From positions 248,001 to 312,000 of the forward strand of contig NZ_JAAGLT010000006.1 in the NCBI RefSeq assembly GCF_010548275.1: DNA of 64,000 bases, given 5' to 3'. Positions 7,947 to 16,201 of the stretch are shown here, one piece after another. Positions within the stretch are counted from its first letter, which is position 1; each line of letters starts with the position of its first letter. The notes under the pieces were generated by a model. It was not told the origin of the DNA. It ran no database searches and worked only from the letters and a program-made list of their open reading frames with translations. This stretch comes from Streptomyces sp. SID12488. GTDB taxonomy: Bacteria; Actinomycetota; Actinomycetes; Streptomycetales; Streptomycetaceae. A program made the position numbers and the translations under genes.

Positions 7947-8909
7947 GTGCGTATTGAACAGCTCGAATACATCGCGGCGGTCACCCGGCTCGGTTCGCTG
8001 CGCCGGGCGGCGGATGAACTCCGCCTGTCGCAGCCCGCGTTGAGCGAGACCGTGCGCAATCTGGAGCGGGAACTCGGGGTCGACCTGCTGGAGCGGAAAC
8101 GGTCCGGCGCGACGATGAGCGCGGAGGGCCGGGAGCTGCTGCCGCACATCATCGACGTCCTCGACGCGGTGGACCGGCTGCGGGGCGCCGCGGGTGAACA
8201 GCACCGCATCAGCCGCATGGTGCGCGTCGGCACGGTGAACGCGGCGACCGTGCCCCTGCTCATCCCCGCCGTGCGGGAGTTCCACGCGACCCACGAACTG
8301 ACCCAGGTGGAGGTGGTGGACGTGCAGCAGGCGGAGATCCACCGAGGGCTCACGGAGGGCGGTTTCGACCTCGGGCTGGTCAACCAGCTGGAGGGTGACG
8401 ACGTACCCACCGGCTTCGAGAGCACCGAACTGCTGCGCGGACGGCCTGTGGTGTGCGTACGTCCGGACAGTCCCCTCGCGGCCCGGCCGGCGGTGTCGGT
8501 GGCCGACCTGCTCGCCGGGCCACTGATCGCGATGCGCTCCGGCTACGTCATGCACCGCTACCTGCACCGGCTGCTGGACGGGCACGGCGCGGCCTTCGCC
8601 TACTCCACGGACGGCGCCGAGATGGGCAAGCTGATGGTCGCCGAGGGCCTCGGGGCGACCGTGCTGCCCGACTTCAGCGTGATCGGCGACCCGCTGGAAC
8701 GGCGCGGCATCCTCACCTACCGGCCGATCGCGGAGGACGACACCACCCGGGTGATGCTGACCCTCCAGCGCCGCCGCGCCGAGTCCGTACCCCTGGCCGC
8801 GCGTGATCTGCACGAGGTGTTCGTGCGCCGGGCCAGGGAGCTGGGCGGGACACTCACCGTGCAGGGCGGGTCACCCAACATCACCGAACTACACATAAGG
8901 GATAAATAA
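7947..8909 (+). CDS. LysR-family transcriptional regulator (sulfur operon)
   Basis: This 320-residue LysR-type regulator starts at GTG 7947, giving the canonical N-terminus RIEQLEYIAAVTRLGSLRRA followed by ADELRLSQPALSETVRNLE (winged HTH, residues about 3-60) and GVDLLERKRSGATMSAEGRELL. The effector domain spans roughly residues 90-290 with RVGTVNAATVPLLIPAVREF and a LIAMRSGYVMHRYLH pocket segment. It is divergent from the sulfonate/sulfone operon, the usual arrangement for a LysR protein that activates the neighbouring genes. It is analogous in role to Cbl/CysB-type control, but the ligand is unknown. No ribosome-binding site precedes the start, so a leaderless transcript is possible. Confidence 0.9.
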   Translation: MRIEQLEYIAAVTRLGSLRRAADELRLSQPALSETVRNLERELGVDLLERKRSGATMSAEGRELLPHIIDVLDAVDRLRGAAGEQHRISRMVRVGTVNAATVPLLIPAVREFHATHELTQVEVVDVQQAEIHRGLTEGGFDLGLVNQLEGDDVPTGFESTELLRGRPVVCVRPDSPLAARPAVSVADLLAGPLIAMRSGYVMHRYLHRLLDGHGAAFAYSTDGAEMGKLMVAEGLGATVLPDFSVIGDPLERRGILTYRPIAEDDTTRVMLTLQRRRAESVPLAARDLHEVFVRRARELGGTLTVQGGSPNITELHIRDK

Positions 8910-8988
8910 GAGCACAATGCGAGTACGCGGCGTTTACCGCAGACCGCGTCGGACGCGGTCAGGCCTGCACAGTCGAAGGAGACGAGTC

Positions 8989-9429
8989 ATGGCCAATGTC
9001 TCGCACACCAGTGGTGACATCCACAGTCACCCTGATGTAACCGAAATGCGGGCGCGGTACGCCCGTATGCTCGGCGGTCGCGATGTGGCGCTCGTGGACG
9101 GACCGGTGTTCCTCGTCGGTCTGTACTGCGCGGCATCCCCCTGGATCCTCCACTACACGACAAGTCAGCCCCCGCTCGTGACCCACAACCTGATCATGGG
9201 CATCGCGATCGGCCTGCTGGCCCTCGGGTTCACCAACACTCCTGAACGCATGTACGGCCTCAGTGGGGCCCTGTGCGCGATGGGCATCTGGATGATCGTC
9301 TCGCCGTGGATCGTCGGCGACAGTCCCGATGCGGGTGTCGTGCTGAACAACGTCATCATCGGCGTCCTAGCCCTGTTCCTGGGGCTGTTGAGTGCGGGCG
9401 CGACAGCGAGAAGTGCCCCCAGGGCATAG
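8989..9429 (+). CDS. SPW-repeat membrane protein
   Basis: This 146-residue small membrane protein has two copies of the SPW motif, ASPWILHY and VSPWIVGD, each inside a hydrophobic helix pair, which defines the SPW-repeat family. About four transmembrane segments are visible between residues 40 and 135. The first 35 residues are polar. ATG 8989 follows AAGGAGA at good distance; the frame is open further upstream but without a signal. The family has no assigned biochemical role; members are common in actinobacteria and may be stress-related. It is followed by a GlsB-like membrane protein. Confidence 0.85.
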   Translation: MANVSHTSGDIHSHPDVTEMRARYARMLGGRDVALVDGPVFLVGLYCAASPWILHYTTSQPPLVTHNLIMGIAIGLLALGFTNTPERMYGLSGALCAMGIWMIVSPWIVGDSPDAGVVLNNVIIGVLALFLGLLSAGATARSAPRA

Positions 9430-9551
9430 GTGAAAGCGGCCCGGTCCCTCCAGGGGCCGAGCCCGCTCGCCGTTCACCGGTTCAGTGGACTGGCCCGGGC
9501 CCCAGCGGGCAAGAGAGAGGAAGTAGCCAACACCGGCGAATTGGGGCGGAA

Positions 9552-9836
9552 ATGACGATCTCCAGCATCATCGGCGCCATCATCATCGGCACCGTCATCG
9601 GCATCCTGGGTCGGCTCGTCGTCCCGGGGCGCCAGCGCATAGGAATCCTCTGGACGATCCTCGTCGGCATCGCGGCAGCGCTCATCGGATCGGCGATCGC
9701 CGCCGGGCTCGACGTGTCCGACACGGACGGCGTCGACTGGGTCGAGTGGCTCATCCAGATCGGGCTCGCCGCCGTCGGTGTGGCCGCCCTGGACCGGGCG
9801 AAGGCGCCGCGACGCACACGCAGCAGGCGGCGCTGA
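9552..9836 (+). CDS. GlsB/YeaQ/YmgE-family stress membrane protein
   Basis: This 94-residue protein has three hydrophobic segments: ISSIIGAIIIGTVIGILGRL, then ILWTILVGIAAALIGSAIAAGL, then WLIQIGLAAVGVAAL. Gly-rich helices and a conserved LVVPGRQ turn are typical of the transglycosylase-associated/GlsB family. These proteins are induced by general stress in several bacteria, with no catalytic activity shown. The C-terminal tail is Arg-rich. ATG 9552 has only a weak GGGGCGGA site. A strong 44-bp palindrome follows the stop codon by 74 bp and likely terminates transcription. Confidence 0.87.
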   Translation: MTISSIIGAIIIGTVIGILGRLVVPGRQRIGILWTILVGIAAALIGSAIAAGLDVSDTDGVDWVEWLIQIGLAAVGVAALDRAKAPRRTRSRRR

Positions 9837-9910
9837 CAGGGCGCGGGCAAGCGTCGGAGACCCGGGGCGGCCCTGCGGGGCCAGGTATCCGAAGCGCCGA
9901 ATTCTCGTTT

Positions 9911-9954
9911 CGGGCGGTGGCCCGCCGAAGCTAGCTTCGGCGGGCCACCGCCCG
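9911..9954. terminator. 44-bp perfect palindrome, probable terminator
   Basis: Two 22-base arms are perfectly complementary with no spacer, starting CGGGCGGTGGCCCGCCGAAG and mirrored around AGCT at 9932. It lies between the GlsB-like gene and the next plus-strand gene. Such U-tract-less GC hairpins are usual Streptomyces terminators. Confidence 0.75.
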
Positions 9955-10023
9955 CACTCATGTCCGGGTACGGTCCGGCCGTCGTACTGCCCTGTACGGC
10001 CCAATCAGCGTCACGGAGACCCA

Positions 10024-10905
10024 TTGCCCCCGCGCATCACCGCACTTACCGATCCCGAACCCGGCGCGTCGAGCCGACGGCTCGTCTGGCTGGCCGCCGA
10101 CTCGGGCGGTGTACCGCTCGGCTCCGCGTTCCTGCGTCTGTTCACCAGGGAGGGGCAGGAGCATCTCGCCGAGCTGGAGATCTCGGTCCACCGTGCCGAG
10201 CGCCGGCAGGGTGTCGGCACCCGGCTCCTGGAGGCCGCCGTCACCGCGGCGCGGAGCGACGGAAGAAGGTCGGTGGTGGCACAGGCCGAGGACGACTCCC
10301 CCGGCGACCGTTTCCTGGCGGACCGGGGATTTCGCCGGGTGCTGGCACTGACGTACGCCCGGCTGGTGCTCACCGACGCGGACCTCGCGGAGATCACCCG
10401 CCTCGCCGAACTCCCGCACCCCGGCTACCGGTTGACGTCCTGGGAGGGCGCCGTGCCGCCCGAACTGGCGCGGAGCTACGCCGACTCGCGCCGCGCCATG
10501 GACGACATGCCGATGGAGGACACCGACTACGGCACGGTCGTGTGGGACGTCGACCGTGTCCTGGCGGCTGCCGAGACGGTCGCGGGGCGCGGGGACCTGC
10601 TGCACACCGTGGCCGCGCTGGACAGGGCGGACGGTTCGGTCGTCGGCTTCTCCGAGCTGGTGGTGCCGGGCAACGGGCAGGGGGACGGACAGCACTACGG
10701 TACGGCGGTACTGCCCGAGCACCGCGGACGCGGCCTCGGCCGCTGGATGAAGGCCGCGTCGATCCGCCGGGCCCGCCACCGCCACCCCGGGCTCACCGGG
10801 CTGCTCACCGACACCGCGACCGGCAACGCGCCGATGCTCGGCATCAACGACGAGCTGGGGTACGTACCCACGCACAGGGCTGCGGAGTACCAGCTCGGGC
10901 TGTGA
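10024..10905 (+). CDS. Tandem GNAT acetyltransferase
   Basis: This protein of about 293 residues carries two GCN5-type acetyltransferase folds. The N-terminal one has LEISVHRAERRQGVGTRLLE (acetyl-CoA pyrophosphate loop QGVGTR) and the C-terminal one has YGTAVLPEHRGRGLGRWMKA with the RGRGLG loop. The two-domain architecture resembles mycothiol synthase MshD and related small-molecule acetyltransferases, but this is not called as MshD because the specific residues were not checked. The start is uncertain: TTG 10024 follows GGAG. It ends convergently with another GNAT gene 34 bp away. Confidence 0.85.
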   Translation: MPPRITALTDPEPGASSRRLVWLAADSGGVPLGSAFLRLFTREGQEHLAELEISVHRAERRQGVGTRLLEAAVTAARSDGRRSVVAQAEDDSPGDRFLADRGFRRVLALTYARLVLTDADLAEITRLAELPHPGYRLTSWEGAVPPELARSYADSRRAMDDMPMEDTDYGTVVWDVDRVLAAAETVAGRGDLLHTVAALDRADGSVVGFSELVVPGNGQGDGQHYGTAVLPEHRGRGLGRWMKAASIRRARHRHPGLTGLLTDTATGNAPMLGINDELGYVPTHRAAEYQLGL

Positions 10906-10939
10906 GACCGGCGCCGCCCGGCGATCCGGCCGCCACGGG

Positions 10940-11716
10940 TCAGGACTCGTACACGTACGGCGTCGTGGTGGTGAGCGGTTCGAAGCCGAGGCGTTCCAGG
11001 ACGGGCCTGCTCTGGTGGGAGGCGTCGACCTGGAGGTAGCGGTAGCCGCGCTTCACGGCGTCGCGGGCACGGTGGGCGACCAGGGCGCGGTAGATGCCCT
11101 TGCCGCGCCAGGCCTCGACAGTGCCGCCGCCCCACAGCCCGGCGAACCGGGTACCGGGTACGAGTTCCATGCGGGCCGCGCTCACCGGCTCGTCGCCGGC
11201 CAGCGCGACGACGGCGGTGACCGTGTCCGGGTCGTCGGTGAGCCGGGCGAGCAGCTGGTGCCGCATCCGGGAGCTGTCGGTGCCGAACGCCCTCTCGTGC
11301 ACGTCCGCCACGAGTTCGACGCCGGCCCGGTCGGTCACCGGGACGAGGCGGATGCCCTCGGGCGGCTCGGTGTCGAAGGTCAGACCGGCGACCTCGCCGA
11401 TCATCAGCGTCTCCTCGGGTTCGGGCGTGAACCCCGCCGTCCTCAGCCGTTGCCCCAGGTCGATGGGGAGGTCGTGGCCGTAGAGCTTCCACTCGAACGT
11501 CCGCCCGAGGTCACCGTAGTGGCGGATCTGCTCGGCGATCGCCTCGTCGACCCGCTCGGCGTCGAGGTCGGACCAGACGATCCCGTTCCACCCCTGGGCG
11601 TCTGCGACCTGGCGCACCACCCCGCCCACCCGTTCGATCCGGGCGCCTGGCCCGTCAGGCTGCGCCCCTTCGCGCATGTCCCGGTCGTAAAGGGCGAGCA
11701 CTCCTACATGATCCAT
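10940..11716 (-). CDS. GNAT-family N-acetyltransferase
   Basis: This 258-residue protein has a GNAT domain in its C-terminal half. Visible elements are VVALAGDEPVSAARMELVPG (beta 2-3), FAGLWGGGTVEAWRGKGIYR with the acetyl-CoA loop WRGKGIYRAL, and YLQVDASHQSRPVLERLGFE (beta 5-helix 4). The N-terminal half has a degenerate fold with IRHYGDLGRTFEWKLYGHDLP, a pattern seen in a common actinobacterial acetyltransferase group of unknown substrate. A perfect 14-bp palindrome lies 73 bp upstream of the ATG. It faces convergently into the tandem GNAT gene. Confidence 0.87.
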   Translation of the reverse strand: MDHVGVLALYDRDMREGAQPDGPGARIERVGGVVRQVADAQGWNGIVWSDLDAERVDEAIAEQIRHYGDLGRTFEWKLYGHDLPIDLGQRLRTAGFTPEPEETLMIGEVAGLTFDTEPPEGIRLVPVTDRAGVELVADVHERAFGTDSSRMRHQLLARLTDDPDTVTAVVALAGDEPVSAARMELVPGTRFAGLWGGGTVEAWRGKGIYRALVAHRARDAVKRGYRYLQVDASHQSRPVLERLGFEPLTTTTPYVYES

Positions 11717-11788
11717 GCCGTTACTCCAGCATCCCCATGCGGCAAGCGCAACGGTATTGGCGCCCGCAATAGGTCACCCTTTGATCTA

Positions 11789-11802
11789 TTCGCATATGCG
11801 AA
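11789..11802. promoter_or_regulatory. 14-bp perfect palindrome upstream of the GNAT gene
   Basis: TTCGCATATGCGAA is a perfect palindrome in the AT-richer promoter region of the minus-strand GNAT gene, 73 bp upstream of its ATG. It has the form of a dimeric-repressor operator. The binding protein is unknown. Confidence 0.45.
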
Positions 11803-11848
11803 GTACTGTTCAGTGCCGCCACGGTGCCGTTCAGCCAGACGTTCGCCA

Positions 11849-12205
11849 CTACCCGAGTTCGAGCGTGGTCACCCCGAAGATCCGCTCCCGCGCGAACTCC
11901 CGCACCGGGCCCGTGTACATGCGTGCCGTCTCGAAGGACGTCATGAAACCCGCCTCCGCCACCATGGCGACGGCAGCCGTGTTCGGCTCGGGGACATCGA
12001 TCGCGACCTCCGTCCCGGCCGCGTCGCCGGTCAGCGCGGCGAACAGCGCCCTGGCGTCGTCGAAGAACCCGGCCGTGTCCGACAGCCCCGGGTTCCAGCC
12101 CTCGTCGGCCGCCCATCCGGTGACCACCGGCCAGTCCTCGGGCGTGGCCCGGGTGACGACGAGGCCTTCCGGAACCGGAGAGAGGGTGCCTGCGGAGGAG
12201 GTCAT
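11849..12205 (-). pseudogene. Internally deleted GNAT acetyltransferase remnant
   Basis: The 118-codon frame joins a typical GNAT N-terminus (VVTRATPEDWPVVTGWAADE, then GWNPGLSDTAGFFD) directly to a typical family C-terminus (DVPEPNTAAVAMVAEAGF, then ETARMYTGPV and RIFGVTTLELG). Full-length relatives of this type are about 270-290 residues, with the acetyl-CoA-binding core, including the Q/RxxGxG/A loop, between these segments. That core is missing here in frame. The frame itself is intact from ATG 12205, so the deletion kept the reading frame, but the product should not be an acetyltransferase. The homology statement rests on recalled family architecture. The transcript reads toward the other GNAT gene. 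Confidence 0.65.
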
Positions 12206-12395
12206 GGATGTGCTCCGTTCCGTTCGGTGGGGGGACGCGGCCCCATCCGACCATGGCGGCGGAAGGGGCCGCGACCACCCGACGCCGCAGCACGCACGCG
12301 GGTCCGCCCGCCGGGAGGCGAGGCACTGTGGGCCCGTCTATCGTGTTCGAGGGCGCCGTCCCGGTCCGCAGCCGGGCCCGCCCCTGGAGGCATTC

Positions 12396-14012
12396 ATGCG
12401 GTCCGCGTACCGACGCCGGGCGCTCGCCTCGGCCGCGACCCTCGCCCTGCTGGGAACGGGTGCGCCGACGGTGGCCGCGGCGGACGACGAATCCGGCCTG
12501 TCCCGTTTCTACCACCAGAAGATCAAGTGGTCGGCCTGCGCCGACGAGACGGCGATGGACGAGGTGCCGACGGACGACCTGCAGTGCGGCAAGGTCACCG
12601 TGCCGCTCGACTACGCGAAGCCCGGCGGCGGCACACTCGACCTGGCGATGGCCCGCTACCGGGCGACCGGGAGCTCCCGGGGTTCCGTGCTGCTGAACTT
12701 CGGCGGGCCCGGTGGCGCGGGCGTCAGTCAACTCGCCTATGACGGAAAGGACTTCATGGGCCTGACGAACGGCTACGACGTCGTCACCTTCGACCCGCGC
12801 GGCGTCGGCAGGTCCTCCCCCGTCAGCTGCGGCGAGGGCACGGACGCGGACGCCGATGTGCCCGGCGGCGGGGCCGGGGACGATCCGGGCGCCGTCCTCG
12901 AACAACTGCGCAGGGCAGCCCGGGCCTGTGTGCGGCACTCCGGGCCCGTCCTGCGCCACATCGGCACCGTCGACGCCTCCCGCGACCTCGACGTGATGCG
13001 CCAGGCCCTCGGCGACAAGAAGCTCAACTACCTCGGATTCTCGTACGGGACCCGGCTCGGCGCGGTCTACGCGGCCCAATTCCCCAAGAAGGTGGGCCGG
13101 TTCGTCCTGGACGGCGTCGACACTCTCACCGAGTCGCTCGCCGAGCAGGGTCTCGCGGGCGCGGCCGGGCAGCAGACCGCGCTGGAGGGCTTCCTCAACT
13201 GGTGCGTGACCGACATCGCGTGCCCGTTCGGCCAGGACGCCCGCATCGCCCGCCGGCGGGTCGTCGATCTGGTCACCTCACTCGACAGCGACCCGGTGCC
13301 GACCGGCTTCGGTGACCGCTTCTCCGGCCAGGACCTCGTGGGCGCCATCGGTCAGGGGCTCTACAGCAAGCGAATGTGGTCGCCCCTGGAACGGGCCCTG
13401 GCCTCCTTGGTCGAGGACGGGGACGCGCGAGGGGTCATGGGGTTCGGCGGCGGAGGCGCCGCGGTCCCCGCCCTGCCGAGGCAGAGCGGCGTAGGCCAGA
13501 AGCCCGTACGCCAGAACCCCTCCCCGGACTCCGACGGCGGGCTCGTCGACGAGGTGGAGGTGCCCATCGACAACCTCCCCGCCGCGCTGATGGCGGTCAA
13601 CTGCGCGGACGACCCCGACCGGCCCACCACGGCCCGGATCACCAAGCAATTCGCCGGCCTGCGCGCCGCGTACGAGAAGGCCTCCCCGGTCTTCGGCCGC
13701 TACCGCCTCACCGAGGTCCTGACGTGCTACGGCCGCCCCAGGGGCACCGACTTCATCCGCACACAGGTCCGGGACGTCGACACGCCGAAGATGCTCCTGG
13801 TGGGCACGCGCGGCGACCCGGCCACGCCGTATCGCTGGACCACGGAGACGGCCGAGCGGCTGGGCTCGTCGGCCGTCGTCCTCGACAACAAGGGCGAGGG
13901 GCACACGGGGTACGCCTCCTCCAAGTGCGTGCACCGGACGGTCGACACGTTTCTGCTGTACGGCTCCCTCCCGGCCGACGGCAGCTCCTGCGGCGCGGAC
14001 GACGCCGACTGA
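12396..14012 (+). CDS. Secreted alpha/beta-hydrolase, TAP-like peptidase
   Basis: This 538-residue exported serine hydrolase resembles Streptomyces tripeptidyl aminopeptidases (SlpD/SlpE, Tap). A signal peptide spans about residues 1-28 (basic RRR, hydrophobic core, AAA cleavage region). The oxyanion region is LNFGGPGGAGVS, the nucleophile elbow is LGFSYGTRLG, the acid lies in LVGTRGDPATPY and the catalytic His in GEGHTGYAS; the last two belong to the TAP C-terminal domain. Several Cys pairs suggest disulfides. ATG 12396 follows TGGAGG. It likely removes short peptides from N-termini of extracellular proteins. It is not a lipoprotein, since no lipobox is visible. Confidence 0.92.
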   Translation: MRSAYRRRALASAATLALLGTGAPTVAAADDESGLSRFYHQKIKWSACADETAMDEVPTDDLQCGKVTVPLDYAKPGGGTLDLAMARYRATGSSRGSVLLNFGGPGGAGVSQLAYDGKDFMGLTNGYDVVTFDPRGVGRSSPVSCGEGTDADADVPGGGAGDDPGAVLEQLRRAARACVRHSGPVLRHIGTVDASRDLDVMRQALGDKKLNYLGFSYGTRLGAVYAAQFPKKVGRFVLDGVDTLTESLAEQGLAGAAGQQTALEGFLNWCVTDIACPFGQDARIARRRVVDLVTSLDSDPVPTGFGDRFSGQDLVGAIGQGLYSKRMWSPLERALASLVEDGDARGVMGFGGGGAAVPALPRQSGVGQKPVRQNPSPDSDGGLVDEVEVPIDNLPAALMAVNCADDPDRPTTARITKQFAGLRAAYEKASPVFGRYRLTEVLTCYGRPRGTDFIRTQVRDVDTPKMLLVGTRGDPATPYRWTTETAERLGSSAVVLDNKGEGHTGYASSKCVHRTVDTFLLYGSLPADGSSCGADDAD

Positions 14013-14122
14013 GGGCGACATCCGGGTGCCGGGCCGAACCTCCTGCGCTCCGCCGCACCCGCTGTCCGACTCCCCCGATTACTCCGAATGCCTGACGCCC
14101 GAATCCGGCCTATCGTGCACAT

Positions 14123-15220
14123 ATGGAGCAAGCCCTCAGTCCCGCCACGCTCACCGAACTGCGGCGCCCGCGTCCCTACCCGGCGGTCTCCGTGCTGACG
14201 CCGACCCATCGCCGCGAACCCGACAACGCACAGGATCCGGTCCGGCTGCGCAACGCCGTGGCCGAGGCCAAGAAGCGACTGGAGGCCGATCCGGCCGTCA
14301 CCCGCGAGCGGCGCGTCGATGTCGCCGGCCAGCTCGACCGGGCCCTCGCCGAGGTGGACCTCGCGCACGCAGCTGACGGTCTGGTGATCTTCGCGGCGCC
14401 CGGGGAGCACCAGGTGTGGTCCCTGGGCCGGCCCGTGCCCGAGCGGGTGGTGCTCTCCGACACCTTCCTGACCCGGAACCTGGTCTCCGCGCAGGCCGCC
14501 GAACAGGCGTTCTGGGTGCTGGCGGTCGCCGCCGACCGTGTCTCGCTGTGGAACGGCCGCACGGACCGCGTCGTCGAGGAGAACACCGGCGGTTTTCCGC
14601 TGAGCCGGAGCCTGGAGGACCCGGACGCCGAGCGCAAGGAGCGCGTCGGTGATCTGCCGAGCACCTTCCGGGACGAGCACACGCGCAGGTTCCTGCGCGA
14701 CGCGGACCTCGCGATGGGCGGCGTACTGCGCTCGCACCCGCGCCCGCTGTACGTGACCGGCGAACCGGCGGCCCTGGCCGCTCTCGCCGAGGTCGGTACC
14801 GCTGTCAGGGACGCGACGCACGTCCCGCACGGCGGCCTCGGGCACGCCCGCGGCGAGACGGTGTGGCAGGCCGTCCGCCCCCTGGTCATGGACCGGCAGC
14901 GGGCGCGGGCCGACGCGGTCCACAAGGACCTCGAAACCGCGCGTGGCCGACGGGAGTTCGCCGCCGGCGTGGACGAGGTCCGGCAGAGCGCCGCCGAGGG
15001 GCGCATCCGACTCCTCGCCGTCGAGGAGAACTACCGGGTGACGGTGCGGGACGACGGCGGCGACCACCTCGTGCCCGCCGGGAGCGGTGACCTCGACGCC
15101 CGCGAGGACATCGTGGACGAGATCGTGGAGCGGTGCCTGAGCACCGGGGCGGAGGTCCGCTTCGTACCGGACGGGACACTCACCGAGGCGACGGGGATCG
15201 CAGGCGTGCTGCGTTACTGA
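14123..15220 (+). CDS. BaeRF-type (bacterial eRF1-like) domain protein
   Basis: This 365-residue protein opens with LTELRRPRPYPAVSVLTPTH, then LRNAVAEAKKRLE and a central LVIFAAPGEHQVWSLGRPVPERVVLSDTF-type core, and ends with EIVERCLSTGAEVRFVPDGT and GIAGVLRY. This is the layout of the bacterial archaeo-eukaryotic release-factor-like family (BaeRF), whose C-terminal segment resembles the eRF1/Pelota L7Ae-like domain. These proteins are predicted to act on stalled or hibernating ribosomes. Biochemical evidence is limited, so the role is inferred. No ribosome-binding site is evident before ATG 14123. The end is convergent with the SsgA-like gene. Confidence 0.78.
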   Translation: MEQALSPATLTELRRPRPYPAVSVLTPTHRREPDNAQDPVRLRNAVAEAKKRLEADPAVTRERRVDVAGQLDRALAEVDLAHAADGLVIFAAPGEHQVWSLGRPVPERVVLSDTFLTRNLVSAQAAEQAFWVLAVAADRVSLWNGRTDRVVEENTGGFPLSRSLEDPDAERKERVGDLPSTFRDEHTRRFLRDADLAMGGVLRSHPRPLYVTGEPAALAALAEVGTAVRDATHVPHGGLGHARGETVWQAVRPLVMDRQRARADAVHKDLETARGRREFAAGVDEVRQSAAEGRIRLLAVEENYRVTVRDDGGDHLVPAGSGDLDAREDIVDEIVERCLSTGAEVRFVPDGTLTEATGIAGVLRY

Positions 15221-15275
15221 CCGCAGCGCCGCCGGCCGCCGTGTCGCCGGTCTCGGGACAGCGCCTTCTCCGCTC

Positions 15276-15716
15276 TCACTGCTCCCTGCCCTCGCTTCCC
15301 GCCGACGGGGCGCCGAGGAGGTCGGCCAGGCCGCGGTCCACGGCGTCGCCGAGATCCTCTCTCCCGGCCGCCACGACGGCGAACGTACGGAGCAGGAACC
15401 GGCGCAGGGCCGGTGTGCCGAACTGGAGCAGGGCCAGGCCGTGCGGTGAGTGGAGCTCCAGGACCGTGTGTGCGGGACCGCACGGCCAGATGTGGACGTC
15501 ACCGCCCCCGGCGGGCCGCCGCACCCCTTCCTCCAGCAGGCTCCGGGCGAAGGTCCAGCTCACCCCCTCGCCGTCCAGGGCGACCTCGGCCGGGAAGTCG
15601 ATGTGCACGGCCAGCGGATCCGTCGACGCGTAGCGGAGCGTGGCGCGCACGGGGAGCTCCTGCTCCTCCGAGGCGATCAGGCGTGCACGCGCAGGCTGTT
15701 CGAGGGTGACATCCAT
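15276..15716 (-). CDS. SsgA-like sporulation/cell-division protein (SALP)
   Basis: This 146-residue protein matches the actinomycete-specific SsgA-like family: LPVRATLRYASTDPLAVHIDF near the start, then WTFARSLLEEGVRRPAGGGDVHIWP, and LLQFGTPALRRFLLRTFAVV. Family members place or regulate septation and peptidoglycan remodelling during sporulation, acting with SsgB to recruit FtsZ. ATG 15716 has GGAG at eight bases. Which SALP this is (SsgB to SsgG or a species-specific one) cannot be decided by eye; it is not called SsgA or SsgB. The nearby phosphatase and NsdA-like genes also point to a developmental context. Confidence 0.9.
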   Translation of the reverse strand: MDVTLEQPARARLIASEEQELPVRATLRYASTDPLAVHIDFPAEVALDGEGVSWTFARSLLEEGVRRPAGGGDVHIWPCGPAHTVLELHSPHGLALLQFGTPALRRFLLRTFAVVAAGREDLGDAVDRGLADLLGAPSAGSEGREQ

Positions 15717-16201
15717 GGCAGTCTCCGCTCCGGTTCGGGCCGACGATGATGATGCCGACGCGTTGTGCCGACGTGGTGTTACGACCCCGAAATGGCCTCT
15801 CCGATTACGCGGATTCCGTAGCTAATAATGTGAGCTGCATCACTAATGCGCGTGGTTTTCCGCAGGGATCACGGACCGCTGGGCGATTCGGGGGCAACCT
15901 GACGATGCGCCCCGTCAACACATCGCCACGCATCGCACAAAAGAGCGTCGAACACGCGCTTGAATGAGTTGGCGCTCATATTCATCACTCCACCGAATCG
16001 CGTACCCCCTCTACGACATGACACGCCGGACGCGTACCGCTTTCGCATCAGTAGAACCATCCAAGAAGACTGTGGCATATGCCAGAAGCATCATCGTCTC
16101 GTGTGTTGCCAAATCCCTTACAGGGTGTCGCAGGCTGTGCAACAGTCGTAACCGGTCCTTCCGTAAGCCTTGGTCGAACCGTCTCTTCATCGGAGTGCGT
16201 C
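15717..16201. other. Divergent promoter region, no gene recognised
   Basis: This 485-bp gap separates the SsgA-like gene from the divergent phosphatase gene. It is more AT-rich than its surroundings (for example GCTAATAATGTGAGCTGC near 15820), consistent with promoters in both directions. Short frames such as the one at 15869-16078 (minus) lack the strong GC-at-third-position pattern of neighbouring genes and were not accepted. No tRNA or clear repeat was seen. Confidence 0.5.

Noticed and set aside
15869..16078. 69-codon minus-strand frame in the ssgA-like/phosphatase gap
   Set aside because: No ribosome-binding site, mixed codon usage and no recognisable family; treated as promoter region.
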